Shown here in pieces: positions 51,965-62,135 of a DNA stretch of 64,000 nucleotides. Position numbers and translations under genes: made by a program. The notes under the pieces are model-generated. The model made no database searches. It was not told where the DNA came from and saw only the letters and a program-made list of their open reading frames with translations. This DNA comes from Hwanghaeella sp965227365 (GTDB taxonomy: Bacteria; Pseudomonadota; Alphaproteobacteria; UBA8366; Aestuariispiraceae): positions 3,782,001 through 3,846,000 of the forward strand of contig NZ_OZ245754.1 of NCBI RefSeq assembly GCF_965227365.1. The letters run 5' to 3'. The first letter of the stretch is position 1. Each line of letters begins with the position of its first letter.

Positions 51965-54718
51965 GTCGCTTGGGGCCAGGAAGGCGCGTGTCGCCGCGAC
52001 CGCTTCGGCCAAGCCGACACGTTCGACCGACACGCCATCCGGGAAAGCGCCGAGCAGCCGCGTCGGCATCATCGAGTCCAACATGACGAACACGCCACGG
52101 TCGTCGGCCCGGCGCACCAGCCGCCCGAAAGCCTGTTTCAGGCGCAAGCGCGTCACTGCATCGTCGTAATTCTTGCCGCCGAACACGCCACGCCGGGACT
52201 TGTGCAGGATGGTCGGTCGCGGCCAGGGAACACGGTCGAAGACGAGCAATCGAAGAGACCGTCCCGGCACATCCACCCCGTCCCGCATCGCATCGGTGCC
52301 CAGCAGACTCGAATCCTCCTCCGACCGGAAAATCTCCGTCAAACTGGTCAGGTTCAAGTTGTCTATATGTTGAGCATAGAGCGGCAGACCGTCCTCTTCC
52401 AACGGCTGGACGATCCGATCGTAAACCGCACGAAGCCGGCTGATCGCGGTGAACAGTCCCAGTGCCCCACCGCCGGAGGCCCTGAACAACTCCCGATACG
52501 CCCCCGCCACCTGCTCCAGACTGTCCTTGCGAACATCGTTCACGATCAGGACACGGGTCTGTTCCGGATAGTCGAAGGGGGACGACACACGGACCCGCAT
52601 GGCCGGATAATCCAGATGGACCGCGCCGGTCCGCGCCTCCGCACTGTACCAGTCCGCGTCGACATCCCCGGAACCATCGGTCAACGTTGCCGAGGTGATC
52701 AGCACCCCGTGCGCCGGCTTTGCCACGACATCCGAGAACGGAATCATCGGATCGACCCAGTGGCGGTACATGCCGATATCGATATCCCGACCGTCCGTGC
52801 GGCTGACGGCGAACCAGTCGACGAAGGCATCAGGCGTGCCTTCACCCAGCGCCACCAGCATGTCCATCCAGGCCTGTACCGTGGCAAGACAGCGATGCTC
52901 CAGCGACCGCACCGCCGCTTCGATCCGGCTGCGGGTCGCTGTGTCGAGTTCTTCGGATTCCTCGTCCATTCGCGCCGCAAGCGCCTTGGCCAGCCGTTTC
53001 GCCGGCAGCAGAATGCGGTTCAATGCCTCGTGCAGATCGCCGGCCGCTTCCAACAGGCCGGGGACGGGACCGCCCGTCTCGACTTCCAGGTCATAGGGCC
53101 CATCCGCCCCACGCGCCCTGGCATAAACTTGTTGGCGGATACGGGACAGCAACGCTTCCGCCGGGCCGGCCGGCCGGCCTTCGGTCACGCGCTGCCGCCA
53201 CCCCTCCGAGGGCAGAGACGCGGCGGCGGCAAGGATATCATCCAAGGCCTCGCGCGCCGGTCCTTCAGTCGCCAGGTCCTCGATCCGTGTCTTCAGGCCC
53301 CGCGCGCGGCCCCGTCCCTGGGTTTCGGCACCGCGCAGCCAGCGTCGTAGCTCCGCCGTCTCCAAGCCGGACAGATGGGCGGAAAAGGCACCGTCCGCGG
53401 CATCGAAGACATGATGACCTTCGTCGAAGACAAAACGATTCACCCGGCCCGCAGGATCGACGCCACCGCGCGCCGCCTGCACCATGACCAAGGCGTGGTT
53501 CGCGACCACGAGGTCGGCCCGCCGGGCGCGGCGGATTCCGTGTTCGATGAAACAGCGGGAGAAGTGGCTGCAGGCGGAATAGATGCATTCGCCGCGGCGG
53601 TCCGTCAGGCCGAGCGTCGCGCGCATGCCGAGGATATCGCTGAGCCAGGAAGGAAAATCCCCGCCGGTCATGTCGCCGCCGCGGGTCGCCGAGATCCAGC
53701 GGGCGATCAGTCCCAACGGGATTGCGCCGGCGCGGTTCACCGCGACCGTCCTCGCCGCCTCCTCATAGTTCAGCAGGCAGATATAGTTCTCTCGTCCCTT
53801 GCGGATAACGACTCTTTCCGACTTCAGCCGCGGGTCCGGCACCAGGCGGGAGAGTTCCTCGTCGATCTGCTGCTGCAGGTTTCGTGTGTATGTAGACAGC
53901 CAGATCGGGGCTTCGTTCTTCTCCGCCCAAATGCTGGCCGGCGCGATATAGCCCAAGGTCTTGCCGACGCCCGTTCCCGCCTCGGCCATCACGAAATTCG
54001 GCGCGCCTTCATGGTCGCGCGGCGCGAAGGCGTGGCAGACCGCCGAGGCATAGTCCGACTGTGCCCGCCGTTCCTCGGCCCCGTCGCCCAGCAAGCTCGC
54101 CAGCCGGAACCGCGCCTCGTCCGGCTGCACCGGCCTGTCACCGGGCGGCGGCGGCGGCGCCTGTTCACGCCATTCCGGCAGACGCTTCCATACATCCAGA
54201 CCAGAGGTCGGCGCCCGCAGCCCGTCATCCTGTTCCTGCCCGAGCGCGGCCAGCACGGACGGTCCCCAAGGCCATCCGGCACGCGCCATCGCCATCGCAA
54301 TACGCGGGACATCCGGGCCGTGCACCTTGTCCTTCAGATCGGACAGGATTCTGGTCAGGCATCGGTACAGCACAGCGGGTGCGTCTTCGACCGTCGCCGG
54401 CGGCGGCAGCCCCAGTTCCTGCGCCAACCCGGCCGGCGTCGGAATGCAGAAACGCGCCGGATAGACGAAGGCGAACAATTCCAGCAGGTCGAACGCCGGG
54501 AAGGGATCGATCCGGATCCGACGCGCGACAGACGGGCCATGACACAGGATTGGCGGGCGTTCGCGGATCAGTTTCGCAACCGCCTGCGGCGCGCGTCGAT
54601 CAAGCAGACGGACCGTCTCCAATTCTCCGTCCTCGGTCAGCCATGCGGCCTCGACCGGCGACGCGGCGAGGACCGGGGCGGAGGGCATTTTCAAGGACGA
54701 GGCGGAATCAGCGGGCAT
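51938..54718 (-). CDS. DinG/XPD-type ATP-dependent DNA helicase
   Basis: This 926-residue superfamily 2 helicase has Walker A EAGTGVGKTLGY near residue 247. The likely 4Fe-4S cysteines are in CLLNYEE and GECIYSACSHFSRCF, spaced as in DinG/XPD. The DEAH-like box FDEGHHVFDAA is near 435. C-terminal motifs are LLGTDAMRDGVDVPG and LKQAFGRLVRRADDRGVFVMLD. It has an N-terminal extension of about 200 residues of unknown fold. DinG-type enzymes unwind D-loops, R-loops and G-quadruplexes after damage. Its 3' end overlaps the AEC gene by 27 bp. Confidence 0.92.
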   Translation of the reverse strand: MPADSASSLKMPSAPVLAASPVEAAWLTEDGELETVRLLDRRAPQAVAKLIRERPPILCHGPSVARRIRIDPFPAFDLLELFAFVYPARFCIPTPAGLAQELGLPPPATVEDAPAVLYRCLTRILSDLKDKVHGPDVPRIAMAMARAGWPWGPSVLAALGQEQDDGLRAPTSGLDVWKRLPEWREQAPPPPPGDRPVQPDEARFRLASLLGDGAEERRAQSDYASAVCHAFAPRDHEGAPNFVMAEAGTGVGKTLGYIAPASIWAEKNEAPIWLSTYTRNLQQQIDEELSRLVPDPRLKSERVVIRKGRENYICLLNYEEAARTVAVNRAGAIPLGLIARWISATRGGDMTGGDFPSWLSDILGMRATLGLTDRRGECIYSACSHFSRCFIEHGIRRARRADLVVANHALVMVQAARGGVDPAGRVNRFVFDEGHHVFDAADGAFSAHLSGLETAELRRWLRGAETQGRGRARGLKTRIEDLATEGPAREALDDILAAAASLPSEGWRQRVTEGRPAGPAEALLSRIRQQVYARARGADGPYDLEVETGGPVPGLLEAAGDLHEALNRILLPAKRLAKALAARMDEESEELDTATRSRIEAAVRSLEHRCLATVQAWMDMLVALGEGTPDAFVDWFAVSRTDGRDIDIGMYRHWVDPMIPFSDVVAKPAHGVLITSATLTDGSGDVDADWYSAEARTGAVHLDYPAMRVRVSSPFDYPEQTRVLIVNDVRKDSLEQVAGAYRELFRASGGGALGLFTAISRLRAVYDRIVQPLEEDGLPLYAQHIDNLNLTSLTEIFRSEEDSSLLGTDAMRDGVDVPGRSLRLLVFDRVPWPRPTILHKSRRGVFGGKNYDDAVTRLRLKQAFGRLVRRADDRGVFVMLDSMMPTRLLGAFPDGVSVERVGLAEAVAATRAFLAPSDLKENREQS

Positions 54719-54801
54719 GACGCCGCGATCATAGCCGCGGATTCGCGACCATACACGTCTTCAAACCGGCATCGGTAAAAGGATGCAAGAGCGCCCCGGG
54801 A

Positions 54802-55356
54802 TCAGGCGGCCTTGCTTCGGAAACGCGCATTCGCTTCCTCGAATTGGCGCTGACTTTCCTGGAAGTCGAAAGGACGTTCGGTGAGGTCTTCCGGGTTCCA
54901 TTCGCTGCGCCCGTCGTTGAAGAAATCGCCGCCATAGATATGCAGAGCCGCGGTCAGCTTGCCCGTCGGGTTAATGACCGAATGGATGATGTCCTTGCCC
55001 AGGGGTGCGGCATCCCCGGTCATCAGGGACGCCGCGCCGGCCGCTTCTATTCGGTCACCCTTGCGGCGCCAGAAGATATTGTCCTCGCGCCCGCCATAAA
55101 CGCCGATCACGGCCCAGATATTGTTGTGGTTATGCGGCCTGAGGACGATCTCCGCCGGCCATATCACGTTCAGGATGGTCAGCTCGTCACCATGATAAAG
55201 CTTCTGGAGGCTCCCTTCGGTCGGTTCGCCCAGGGCCTTCAACAGCGCGGCCGGATCGGCCATCGCCCTGGCCGTCACTTCCCGAACAGCCTTATGGCTG
55301 TCGTCCTCGGCCACCGCCGCCCGGCATTCCTCGATAAAGCGATCCACGTCGAACAT
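54802..55356 (-). CDS. Cysteine dioxygenase-like cupin protein
   Basis: This 184-residue double-stranded beta-helix protein has the metal motif RPHNHNNIWAVIGVYGGRED near residue 80 and a third His in DIIHSVINPTGKLTAALH near 130. This is the layout of the cysteine dioxygenase/COG5553 group of thiol-oxidising or related non-haem iron enzymes. The ATG at 55356 has GGGGAG at a 7-base spacing; a longer frame upstream is open but unlikely. It is divergent from lysK. Which thiol, if any, is oxidised cannot be told. Confidence 0.77.
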   Translation of the reverse strand: MFDVDRFIEECRAAVAEDDSHKAVREVTARAMADPAALLKALGEPTEGSLQKLYHGDELTILNVIWPAEIVLRPHNHNNIWAVIGVYGGREDNIFWRRKGDRIEAAGAASLMTGDAAPLGKDIIHSVINPTGKLTAALHIYGGDFFNDGRSEWNPEDLTERPFDFQESQRQFEEANARFRSKAA

Positions 55357-55540
55357 ACTTGCACTCCCCGATAAGCTTGTTGCCGAAAACAGTATCGCAG
55401 TTCTGCAACCAACGCCATAAATCGCATCGCCGCCATGCACCGAAAGCCGCGCGCCAGTTGACCTGCAAGCCGCCCGCGCCTAGGTTCCGCGCCTTATCGG
55501 AGCGGCCGCCGGCCGCTCGAAAACCTAAGGAATAAAGGAC

Positions 55541-57127
55541 ATGTCGGAGTACAGCGAACTTACCCAGAATGCGAAAGCTTGGCCGTTTGAAGAGGCCCGC
55601 AAGCTTGTCAAACGCATTGGGGGTAAAGCGCCGAAAAAAGGCTATGTCCTGTTCGAAACCGGTTACGGCCCGTCGGGCCTGCCGCATATCGGAACCTTCG
55701 GCGAAGTGGCCCGCACGACCATGGTGCGCCATGCCTTCGAAACCATGTGCGACGTGCCGACCCGCCTGTTCGCTTTTTCCGACGACCTGGACGGTCTGCG
55801 CAAGGTGCCGGACAACGTGCCCAACAAGGACATGCTGGCCAAGCATCTGCACAAGCCGCTGACAGAGGTGCCGGACCCGTTCGGCACCCATGACAGCTTC
55901 GGCGCGCATAACAACGCCAGGCTGCAGGCATTCCTGAACCAGTTCGGGTTCGAATTCGAATTCAAGAGTTCGACCGAATGCTACAGAAGCGGCATGTTTG
56001 ACGAGGCGCTGCTGACCATGCTGCGCCATTACGAGCAGGTCCAGGCCATTATGCTGCCCAGTCTGCGTCAGGAGCGACGCGAGACCTACAGCCCGTTCCT
56101 GCCGATCTGCCCGGAAACACGGCATGTGCTGCAGGTTCCCGTGATCGAGACCGACGCCGAGGCCGGCACGATTCTGTACCGCCGGGAGGACGGCAAGGAA
56201 ATCGAAACCAAGGTCACCGGCGGCCTGTGCAAGCTGCAATGGAAGCCGGACTGGGCGATGCGCTGGTTTGCGCTGGATGTCGACTACGAAATGGCCGGCA
56301 AGGATCTGATCGATTCAGTGAAGCTTTCCGGCAAGATCACCCAAGCCCTCGGCGGCCGCGCCCCGGACGGTTTCAACTATGAACTGTTCCTGGACGAGAA
56401 GGGTCAGAAGATTTCGAAGTCGAAAGGCAACGGCCTGTCGATGGAAGAATGGCTGACCTATGCGCCGGAAGAGAGCCTAGCCTTGTTCATGTACAACAAG
56501 CCGAAAACCGCGAAGCGCCTTTTCTTCGATGTCATTCCGCGCCATGTCGACGACTACCTGACCTTCATCGAGAAATATGGCAGTGAGGAACCCGCGCGAC
56601 AGATCGAAAATCCGGTCTGGCACATCCACAGCGGCAATCCGCCCGAACATGCCTCGCCGCTCAGCTTCGGCCTGTTGCTGAACCTCGCAAGCGTTTGCAA
56701 CAGCCATGACAAGTCGATCCTGTGGGGTTTCATCACGCGCTATGTGCCTGACGCATCGCCGGAAACGGAATCTTTCCTGGACAAGCTGGTCGGGTTCGCG
56801 ATCCGGTATTACGAGGATTTCGTAAAACCGAACAAGAATTACCGGCCCCCAACTGCGGACGAACGGGCCGCGATCCAGGAACTGCATCAGGGACTCGGCG
56901 AACTCTCGGCGGAAAGCACGGCGGAAGATATTCAGAATCTGGTTTATGCCGTCGGCAAGAACCACGATTTCGAGAATTTGCGGGACTGGTTCAAGGCGCT
57001 CTATGAAGTGCTTTTGGGGCAGGAGCAGGGGCCGCGCATGGGCTCCTTCATCGCGCTCTACGGCATTGGTGAAACCCGCAAGCTGATCGAAAAGGTACTG
57101 GCGGGCGAAGACCTGAGCGCAGCCTGA
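55541..57127 (+). CDS. lysK: Lysyl-tRNA synthetase, class I
   Basis: This 528-residue enzyme charges tRNA-Lys using the class I fold found in archaea and alphaproteobacteria, not the class II LysS. The ATP-binding HIGH motif is GYGPSGLPHIGTFGEVART near residue 48, and the KMSKS motif is QKISKSKGNGLSM near 290. LWGFITRYVPDASPE and the C-terminal helical anticodon domain are also typical. AAGGAATAAAGGA precedes the ATG at 55541. A bidirectional terminator follows. Confidence 0.97.
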   Translation: MSEYSELTQNAKAWPFEEARKLVKRIGGKAPKKGYVLFETGYGPSGLPHIGTFGEVARTTMVRHAFETMCDVPTRLFAFSDDLDGLRKVPDNVPNKDMLAKHLHKPLTEVPDPFGTHDSFGAHNNARLQAFLNQFGFEFEFKSSTECYRSGMFDEALLTMLRHYEQVQAIMLPSLRQERRETYSPFLPICPETRHVLQVPVIETDAEAGTILYRREDGKEIETKVTGGLCKLQWKPDWAMRWFALDVDYEMAGKDLIDSVKLSGKITQALGGRAPDGFNYELFLDEKGQKISKSKGNGLSMEEWLTYAPEESLALFMYNKPKTAKRLFFDVIPRHVDDYLTFIEKYGSEEPARQIENPVWHIHSGNPPEHASPLSFGLLLNLASVCNSHDKSILWGFITRYVPDASPETESFLDKLVGFAIRYYEDFVKPNKNYRPPTADERAAIQELHQGLGELSAESTAEDIQNLVYAVGKNHDFENLRDWFKALYEVLLGQEQGPRMGSFIALYGIGETRKLIEKVLAGEDLSAA

Positions 57128-57153
57128 CCATCGGCAATCGGTGTTGGGAACAG

Positions 57154-57182
57154 AAAAAGGCCGGCAATGCGCCGGCCTTTTT
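57154..57182. terminator. Bidirectional terminator between lysK and the second aminotransferase
   Basis: AAAAAGGCCGGC (57154-57165) pairs with GCCGGCCTTTTT (57171-57182). A-run and T-run flank the stem, so it works for both convergent genes. Confidence 0.92.
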
Positions 57183-57210
57183 CACGTTCGCATCAGAACG
57201 GTCACCGTAA

Positions 57211-58056
57211 TCAGCGCCCGCCATGCTTGTGGGAATAATCCCAGTACAGGTCGCGGGCGCGCTGGTACATCGGGCCCGGCTGCAGGTCACGGTCTTCGAA
57301 CCGATTGACCGGCATGACCTTGCCCCAGTTCCCCGTATTGAAGATCTCGTCCGCTTCCTGGAGGTCCTGGGTCGTAACCCGGCCTTCCTGCACTTCAACG
57401 CCGTTTTCCTGGAACAGCTTGATGACACGCTGGCGCGTGACGCCGTTCAGGAAAGTGCCGTTCACGGCAGGTGTGCGAACAACGCCGTTCTTGGCCATGA
57501 ACAGGTTGGCGGTGGCGAATTCGGCGACATTCCCGATGGGGTCAAGCACGACGGCATTGTCGAAACCCTTGGCACGGGCTTCGTGCAGGGCGCGTCCGGC
57601 GTTGGGATACAGTCCGGCGGACTTGGTATCCGTCGGCGCCGCATCCGGCATCGGCCGGCGGCGCGTGGAAATGCAGGCGGAGAAACCGCCGTCGCCCGGC
57701 ATCGGGTTTTCGGTCACGGTCAGGGCAAACCGGGTCGTTTCGGGATCCGGCGCGACCCAGCCTTCCTCCGCCCAGAACATCGGGCGGATATATAGGGCGC
57801 TGTCCGACGGAAACTTTGCGACCCCTTCCCAGGCGATTTCCATAATTTCTTCCATGGTCTTCGTTGCCTTCAAGCCCAGATTGTTCGCGGAACGGATCGC
57901 CCGGGCACAATGCAGGTCCAGGTCGGGCGCGACACCTTCGAAGAACCGAGCCCCGTCGAAAATGAAGGAGGACAACCAGACACCCTGGGAGTTCACACTA
58001 ATCATCGGGGCCTTGTCGTCGATCCATTCCCCATCGAACCAGGTCAAACCTGCCAT
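57211..58056 (-). CDS. Class IV aminotransferase (branched-chain or related)
   Basis: This 281-residue PLP enzyme of fold type IV has WFDGEWIDDKAPMISVNSQG at the start, the active-site Lys in DTKSAGLYPN near residue 153, EFATANLFMAKNGVV near 190, and FLNGVTRQRVIKLF near 215. It is commonly annotated as branched-chain aminotransferase in alphaproteobacteria, but it differs from IlvE at 19053-19961. D-amino acid or (R)-amine transaminase activity is also possible within this fold. The ATG at 58056 has GGAGG ten bases upstream; 59 further codons are open upstream but unconserved. Confidence 0.85.
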   Translation of the reverse strand: MAGLTWFDGEWIDDKAPMISVNSQGVWLSSFIFDGARFFEGVAPDLDLHCARAIRSANNLGLKATKTMEEIMEIAWEGVAKFPSDSALYIRPMFWAEEGWVAPDPETTRFALTVTENPMPGDGGFSACISTRRRPMPDAAPTDTKSAGLYPNAGRALHEARAKGFDNAVVLDPIGNVAEFATANLFMAKNGVVRTPAVNGTFLNGVTRQRVIKLFQENGVEVQEGRVTTQDLQEADEIFNTGNWGKVMPVNRFEDRDLQPGPMYQRARDLYWDYSHKHGGR

Positions 58057-58310
58057 GTCTCTCGCGCCTCCTGCGCCGGAAAATTGTATAGCTGGAAAGC
58101 CGCGACGGTCGCGCGGGAGAGAGGGGATGTCAAGCCGCGCCCCCTGCCCGAAAACACCCCAAGTGCCGCGGCAAAAGGACCGGGAAGCCTGGTTTCCCTG
58201 CCCTGTTCCGTTCACATCCGCCCAAACGATCACAAGCCCTTGATCCTTGTCCCGGAAACCGAACTATGGCCTAACCGAGAGGAAGTGGATCGGAAACGGC
58301 CTTGGGCGCG

Positions 58311-60275
58311 ATGGCGGCAACGCAGGAAAAATCACTGTTTTTGGCCAATCTGGATACGTTGAAAGCCGCCGGTCTTTCCGGACCGGCCACCGCGGTACTG
58401 CGCATCGGCGAACCGGTCATGACGCGCACATCCGCCGAGGAACCCGGCGGCCCCAATCTGCTGCAAGGCGGCGCCCCGCTCTATACCCCGGATGCGGCAC
58501 AAGCCGCGTTCGCACAGGTGGAAAGCTATCTGAAGCGACCGGTCCGGCATCTCTCGACCTTCACCGGCGTGCCGGAAAAGACAGAACTCCTCAGTCATGA
58601 GGCGATCCGCAAGGTCCTCGGCGGCATGCAAGGCCAAAGCCTGAATCCCACCCCGGACCCGGAAACGGGATATCTGGTTTGTTTCGGCCTCGGCCTCGGC
58701 CTGCATTTGCCCCTGTTGCAGCAGGCGCTGCCCTTCCGGACCCTGGTGGTTGTAGAGGAGAATCCGGAATTCCTGTTGCACAGCCTTCACACCGTGGATT
58801 GGACCGCCCTGGACGCCGCTTGCAAAGCCCGTGGGGGCCGGCTGCATCTTATTTTGAGCAAGGACGCGCAATCCGTCGCCGATACCCTGCTGCGTGAAAT
58901 GCGCGGCCCTGAATTCCCGATGATCGACGGCAGTTACATCTATCAGCACTACACGTCGCCTTTTCTGGACAAGTCGATCGACGCGTTGCGCGAGGCCATG
59001 CCGATCATCGAGGCCAATGACGGTTTCTTCGAAGACGAACAGATCATGCTGGATCAGGCTTGCCGCAATTTCCTGCGCAACGACTTCTTCCTGCTGACCG
59101 AAGCGCCGACGCCGCGGCCGCTGAAACCCATGCCGGTCTTCGTCGTCGGGTCCGGACCTTCGCTTGACCGGAATATCGAGGATATCCGCCGCAACAGGGA
59201 GAATGTAATTCTGATGTCCTGCGGCACCAGCCTGCGGCCTCTGCTGGAGGCGGGAATGGTGCCGGACTTCCATAGCGAGATCGAGAACGTGGAGGATATC
59301 GGAACGATCATCGGCATGCTGTCGCGGGAGCATGACCTGAGCGGCATCCCCCTGATCGCCGCGAATACGGTGAAACAGTCGGTTCTGGACAAGTTCGACC
59401 GCAAGATTCTGTATTGGCGAGACACCGTCGTTCCCACCCGATTGCTCGCCAGTCAGGAAGATACTCTGTCGATGACCGGACCAACAGTGACCAATCTTGC
59501 GATCCGGGCCGCGATCTCCATGGGGTTCTATGAGTTCTATCTGTTCGGGATAGATCTCGGCTCCCCGGACCCCGACCGTCATCACGCCAAGGCCTCGGTC
59601 TACAATGCAACGGATGACGAGTATTGGAAGAGTGGCGCGGCGATGGAACCGTTCGTGATCGAACAGCCAGGTAATATGGGCGGAACCATCTACACCAATC
59701 GGCCCTTCCTGCTGACCAAATTCTTTTTCGAGACACTGTTCAGCCGCTTCCCCAACCATCATTTCTTCAATTGCTCGCACGGGGTGCGGTTCGAACATGC
59801 AACACCGATTGTCTCCTCGACCCTGGAAGCGATGCCGGCGGAAATACCGGGACCCGAACTGGTCGACAAATGTCTGGGCGAGTTGACCGACGTTAAGGCC
59901 GGCGGGCTTGTGCCCGTTGAGCGCCTGGAAGAGTATCGGTCGGCCCTCGTCGAACGGTTCGACAATCTCGGCGCCCTTTGCGAGAGGGCGTCTGAGACTG
60001 ATTTCGACACCTTGCTGGCGGAAATCCGCAGCATGATCGCGCCGGTTTCCTATCGCACCGAATACTCCACCAAAAGCGCGGTGGATACGCTGATCTCCGG
60101 CACCATCACCACCATCCTGCATTTCGGCTATTTCATGGTCCGCCGAATACCGAAGGACGACCGTCCCCGATTCATGTCACTCTTCACCGAGGCCCTGCAT
60201 GACGCAGTCGGCGCTATGCGGGTGCGCGCCCTGGCCCTGACGGATGAATTGATCGAGGAGCGTCGCGCGCAATAG
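58311..60275 (+). CDS. MAF/DUF115 motility-associated glycosyltransferase family protein
   Basis: This protein of about 654 residues has the DUF115 (6-hydroxymethylpterin pyrophosphokinase MptE-like) core: MPVFVVGSGPSLDRNIEDIR near residue 280, then MVPDFHSEIEN, SMTGPTVTNLAIRAAISMG, and FYLFGIDLGSPDPDRHHAK. In Campylobacter, Aeromonas and Magnetospirillum, such proteins add nonulosonic acids to flagellin. A TTG three codons upstream is in frame, but the ATG at 58311 is preferred. It is followed 32 bp later by an asparagine synthase gene, probably in one operon, suggesting glycan or surface-sugar amidation. No flagellin gene is in the window. Confidence 0.85.
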   Translation: MAATQEKSLFLANLDTLKAAGLSGPATAVLRIGEPVMTRTSAEEPGGPNLLQGGAPLYTPDAAQAAFAQVESYLKRPVRHLSTFTGVPEKTELLSHEAIRKVLGGMQGQSLNPTPDPETGYLVCFGLGLGLHLPLLQQALPFRTLVVVEENPEFLLHSLHTVDWTALDAACKARGGRLHLILSKDAQSVADTLLREMRGPEFPMIDGSYIYQHYTSPFLDKSIDALREAMPIIEANDGFFEDEQIMLDQACRNFLRNDFFLLTEAPTPRPLKPMPVFVVGSGPSLDRNIEDIRRNRENVILMSCGTSLRPLLEAGMVPDFHSEIENVEDIGTIIGMLSREHDLSGIPLIAANTVKQSVLDKFDRKILYWRDTVVPTRLLASQEDTLSMTGPTVTNLAIRAAISMGFYEFYLFGIDLGSPDPDRHHAKASVYNATDDEYWKSGAAMEPFVIEQPGNMGGTIYTNRPFLLTKFFFETLFSRFPNHHFFNCSHGVRFEHATPIVSSTLEAMPAEIPGPELVDKCLGELTDVKAGGLVPVERLEEYRSALVERFDNLGALCERASETDFDTLLAEIRSMIAPVSYRTEYSTKSAVDTLISGTITTILHFGYFMVRRIPKDDRPRFMSLFTEALHDAVGAMRVRALALTDELIEERRAQ

Positions 60276-60307
60276 ACATGACAAGCGGGACGAGACGGTA
60301 GGAACAA

Positions 60308-62134
60308 ATGTGCGGGATAGCCGGTTTCATAGGCCCTTCGCCGCCCGCCCGTAGCGACGCGGAAGACACGTTGGCGATGATGCGCCAGCGCGGTCCCGAC
60401 GGGCTTGGCCTGTTCCAGGACGATCTTGGCGAAAATCGGGTCATGCTGCTGCATTCACGGCTGGCGATCATCGACCTGCAAACCCGTTCGAACCAACCCT
60501 TCATCGACGACGGCTGCGTACTGATCTTCAACGGGGAGATTTACAACTACGTCGAGGTCCGTGACGAACTAAAAACCCTGGGGCAGTCCTTCCGGACAGA
60601 TTCCGATACCGAGGTCATCCTGCGCGCCTATCGGCAATGGGGCGAAGGTCTGGTCGACCGGTTACAGGGCATGTGGGCCTTCGCCCTGTTCGACAGCAGG
60701 AACGGCAAGCTAATCCTGAGCCGCGACCCTTTTGGCGAAAAACCGCTGTATTACATGGAAACGCCGGATGGGCTGTTCTTCGGATCGGAGATCAAGTTCA
60801 TCAGGCAGTTGAGTGCCCGCACGCCCCGTATCCGGCATGAAAAGGTAAGGCGCTTCCTGGCCCATGGATACCGCGACGTCTTCAAACACCAGGACTCTTT
60901 CTTCGAGGACGTCAAACCGCTTCCGGCCGCCAGTATAGTCACACTGACGAATAGCGAGATGCCCCGCCCGCGATCCTATTGGACTCCGCATTTCAATCCC
61001 CAGCCGATGAGCGAAGGGGAAGCCATCGAAGGGGTACGGGACCGCCTGTTCGACGCGGTGAAGATCCGCCTGCGGGCCGATGTTCCGATCGCACTGACCT
61101 TGAGCGGTGGGATCGATTCGAATGTCGTGGCCGGAATCGCGGTTCACCATTTCCAGCAGAACCTTCACACTTTCTCCATGCTGGAAAGCCGGGAGGATTA
61201 CGACGAACGGCAGTTCATCGCCGCCGCGGTTCGCGGACTCGGCGCGCCGCACCGGGAACGCCCGGTACAAAGCCGCGGCTTCCTGGAACGGCTGGGCCGG
61301 ATGGCGCATCACTACGAAGCGCCGGTATTGAGCGTCGGCATGTTTCTGGAAGGTTTCCTGACGGAAACCGTTGCGTCGGAAGGCTTCAAACTGGCGATCA
61401 ACGGCAATGGGTCGGACGAGATCTTCGCCGGCTATTACGATCATTACCTCTACTGGCTGGCCGGCCTGCACGGCACGGCGGAATTCGAACCTGAGGTCGC
61501 GCGCTGGCGGGAATCGATGGGCAAGTTCGTGCGCAACCCACTGTTCAAGGATCCGATGCGCTTCGTCGACACGCCGGACGAACGTCGGCATCTGCACCAC
61601 AACGCGCCGGAGATCGACCAACTGATGGTGCAGCCCGCCGCCGACCCGTTCGAGGAGGAGTCTTTCTGCGACGATCTGCTGCGCAAACGCATGCTGAACG
61701 AGCTGACCCGGGAATCGGTGCCCGCGACGCTATTTTGCGGCGATCTGAATTGGATGTACCACTCGATCGAGAACCGGACAGCCTATCTGGACCGGTCCTT
61801 GATCTCCTTCCTGTTGACGGTTCCGAGCAACCTGCTGATCCGCGAAGGGTTCAGCAAGTATCTCCTACGCAAGGCGGCAGAAGGCTATGTGCCGGACGAG
61901 ATATTATTCTCGCGCCAGAAATTCGGATTCAACGCACCGATCACGTCGCTCCTCAACCGCGAGGATCCCGACGTGATTGATTTCATGATGATGGACAGCC
62001 CGGTCTTCGATCTGGTTCGCAGGGACAAGGTCGAGGCCATGATGCGCCCGGATGCGGACCTGGCAGGATTGGACAATTTCCTGTTTTGCGTCGCTTCGGC
62101 GAAAATGTTCTACGCCACCCAGTCGGGCTGGTAG
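60308..62134 (+). CDS. asnB: Asparagine synthase (glutamine-hydrolysing), AsnB type
   Basis: This 608-residue enzyme has an N-terminal class II glutaminase (Cys2 in MCGIAGFIG; RGPDG near residue 28; FNGEIYNY near 72). A synthetase domain follows with the pyrophosphate loop LTLSGGIDSN near 262 and INGNGSDEIFAGYYDHY near 363. Homologues in polysaccharide and glycoprotein loci amidate sugars rather than aspartate, and its place just after a DUF115 glycosyltransferase makes that a real alternative. Its stop is one base from that of the convergent DUF1491 gene. Confidence 0.9.
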   Translation: MCGIAGFIGPSPPARSDAEDTLAMMRQRGPDGLGLFQDDLGENRVMLLHSRLAIIDLQTRSNQPFIDDGCVLIFNGEIYNYVEVRDELKTLGQSFRTDSDTEVILRAYRQWGEGLVDRLQGMWAFALFDSRNGKLILSRDPFGEKPLYYMETPDGLFFGSEIKFIRQLSARTPRIRHEKVRRFLAHGYRDVFKHQDSFFEDVKPLPAASIVTLTNSEMPRPRSYWTPHFNPQPMSEGEAIEGVRDRLFDAVKIRLRADVPIALTLSGGIDSNVVAGIAVHHFQQNLHTFSMLESREDYDERQFIAAAVRGLGAPHRERPVQSRGFLERLGRMAHHYEAPVLSVGMFLEGFLTETVASEGFKLAINGNGSDEIFAGYYDHYLYWLAGLHGTAEFEPEVARWRESMGKFVRNPLFKDPMRFVDTPDERRHLHHNAPEIDQLMVQPAADPFEEESFCDDLLRKRMLNELTRESVPATLFCGDLNWMYHSIENRTAYLDRSLISFLLTVPSNLLIREGFSKYLLRKAAEGYVPDEILFSRQKFGFNAPITSLLNREDPDVIDFMMMDSPVFDLVRRDKVEAMMRPDADLAGLDNFLFCVASAKMFYATQSGW

Positions 62135-62135
62135 C

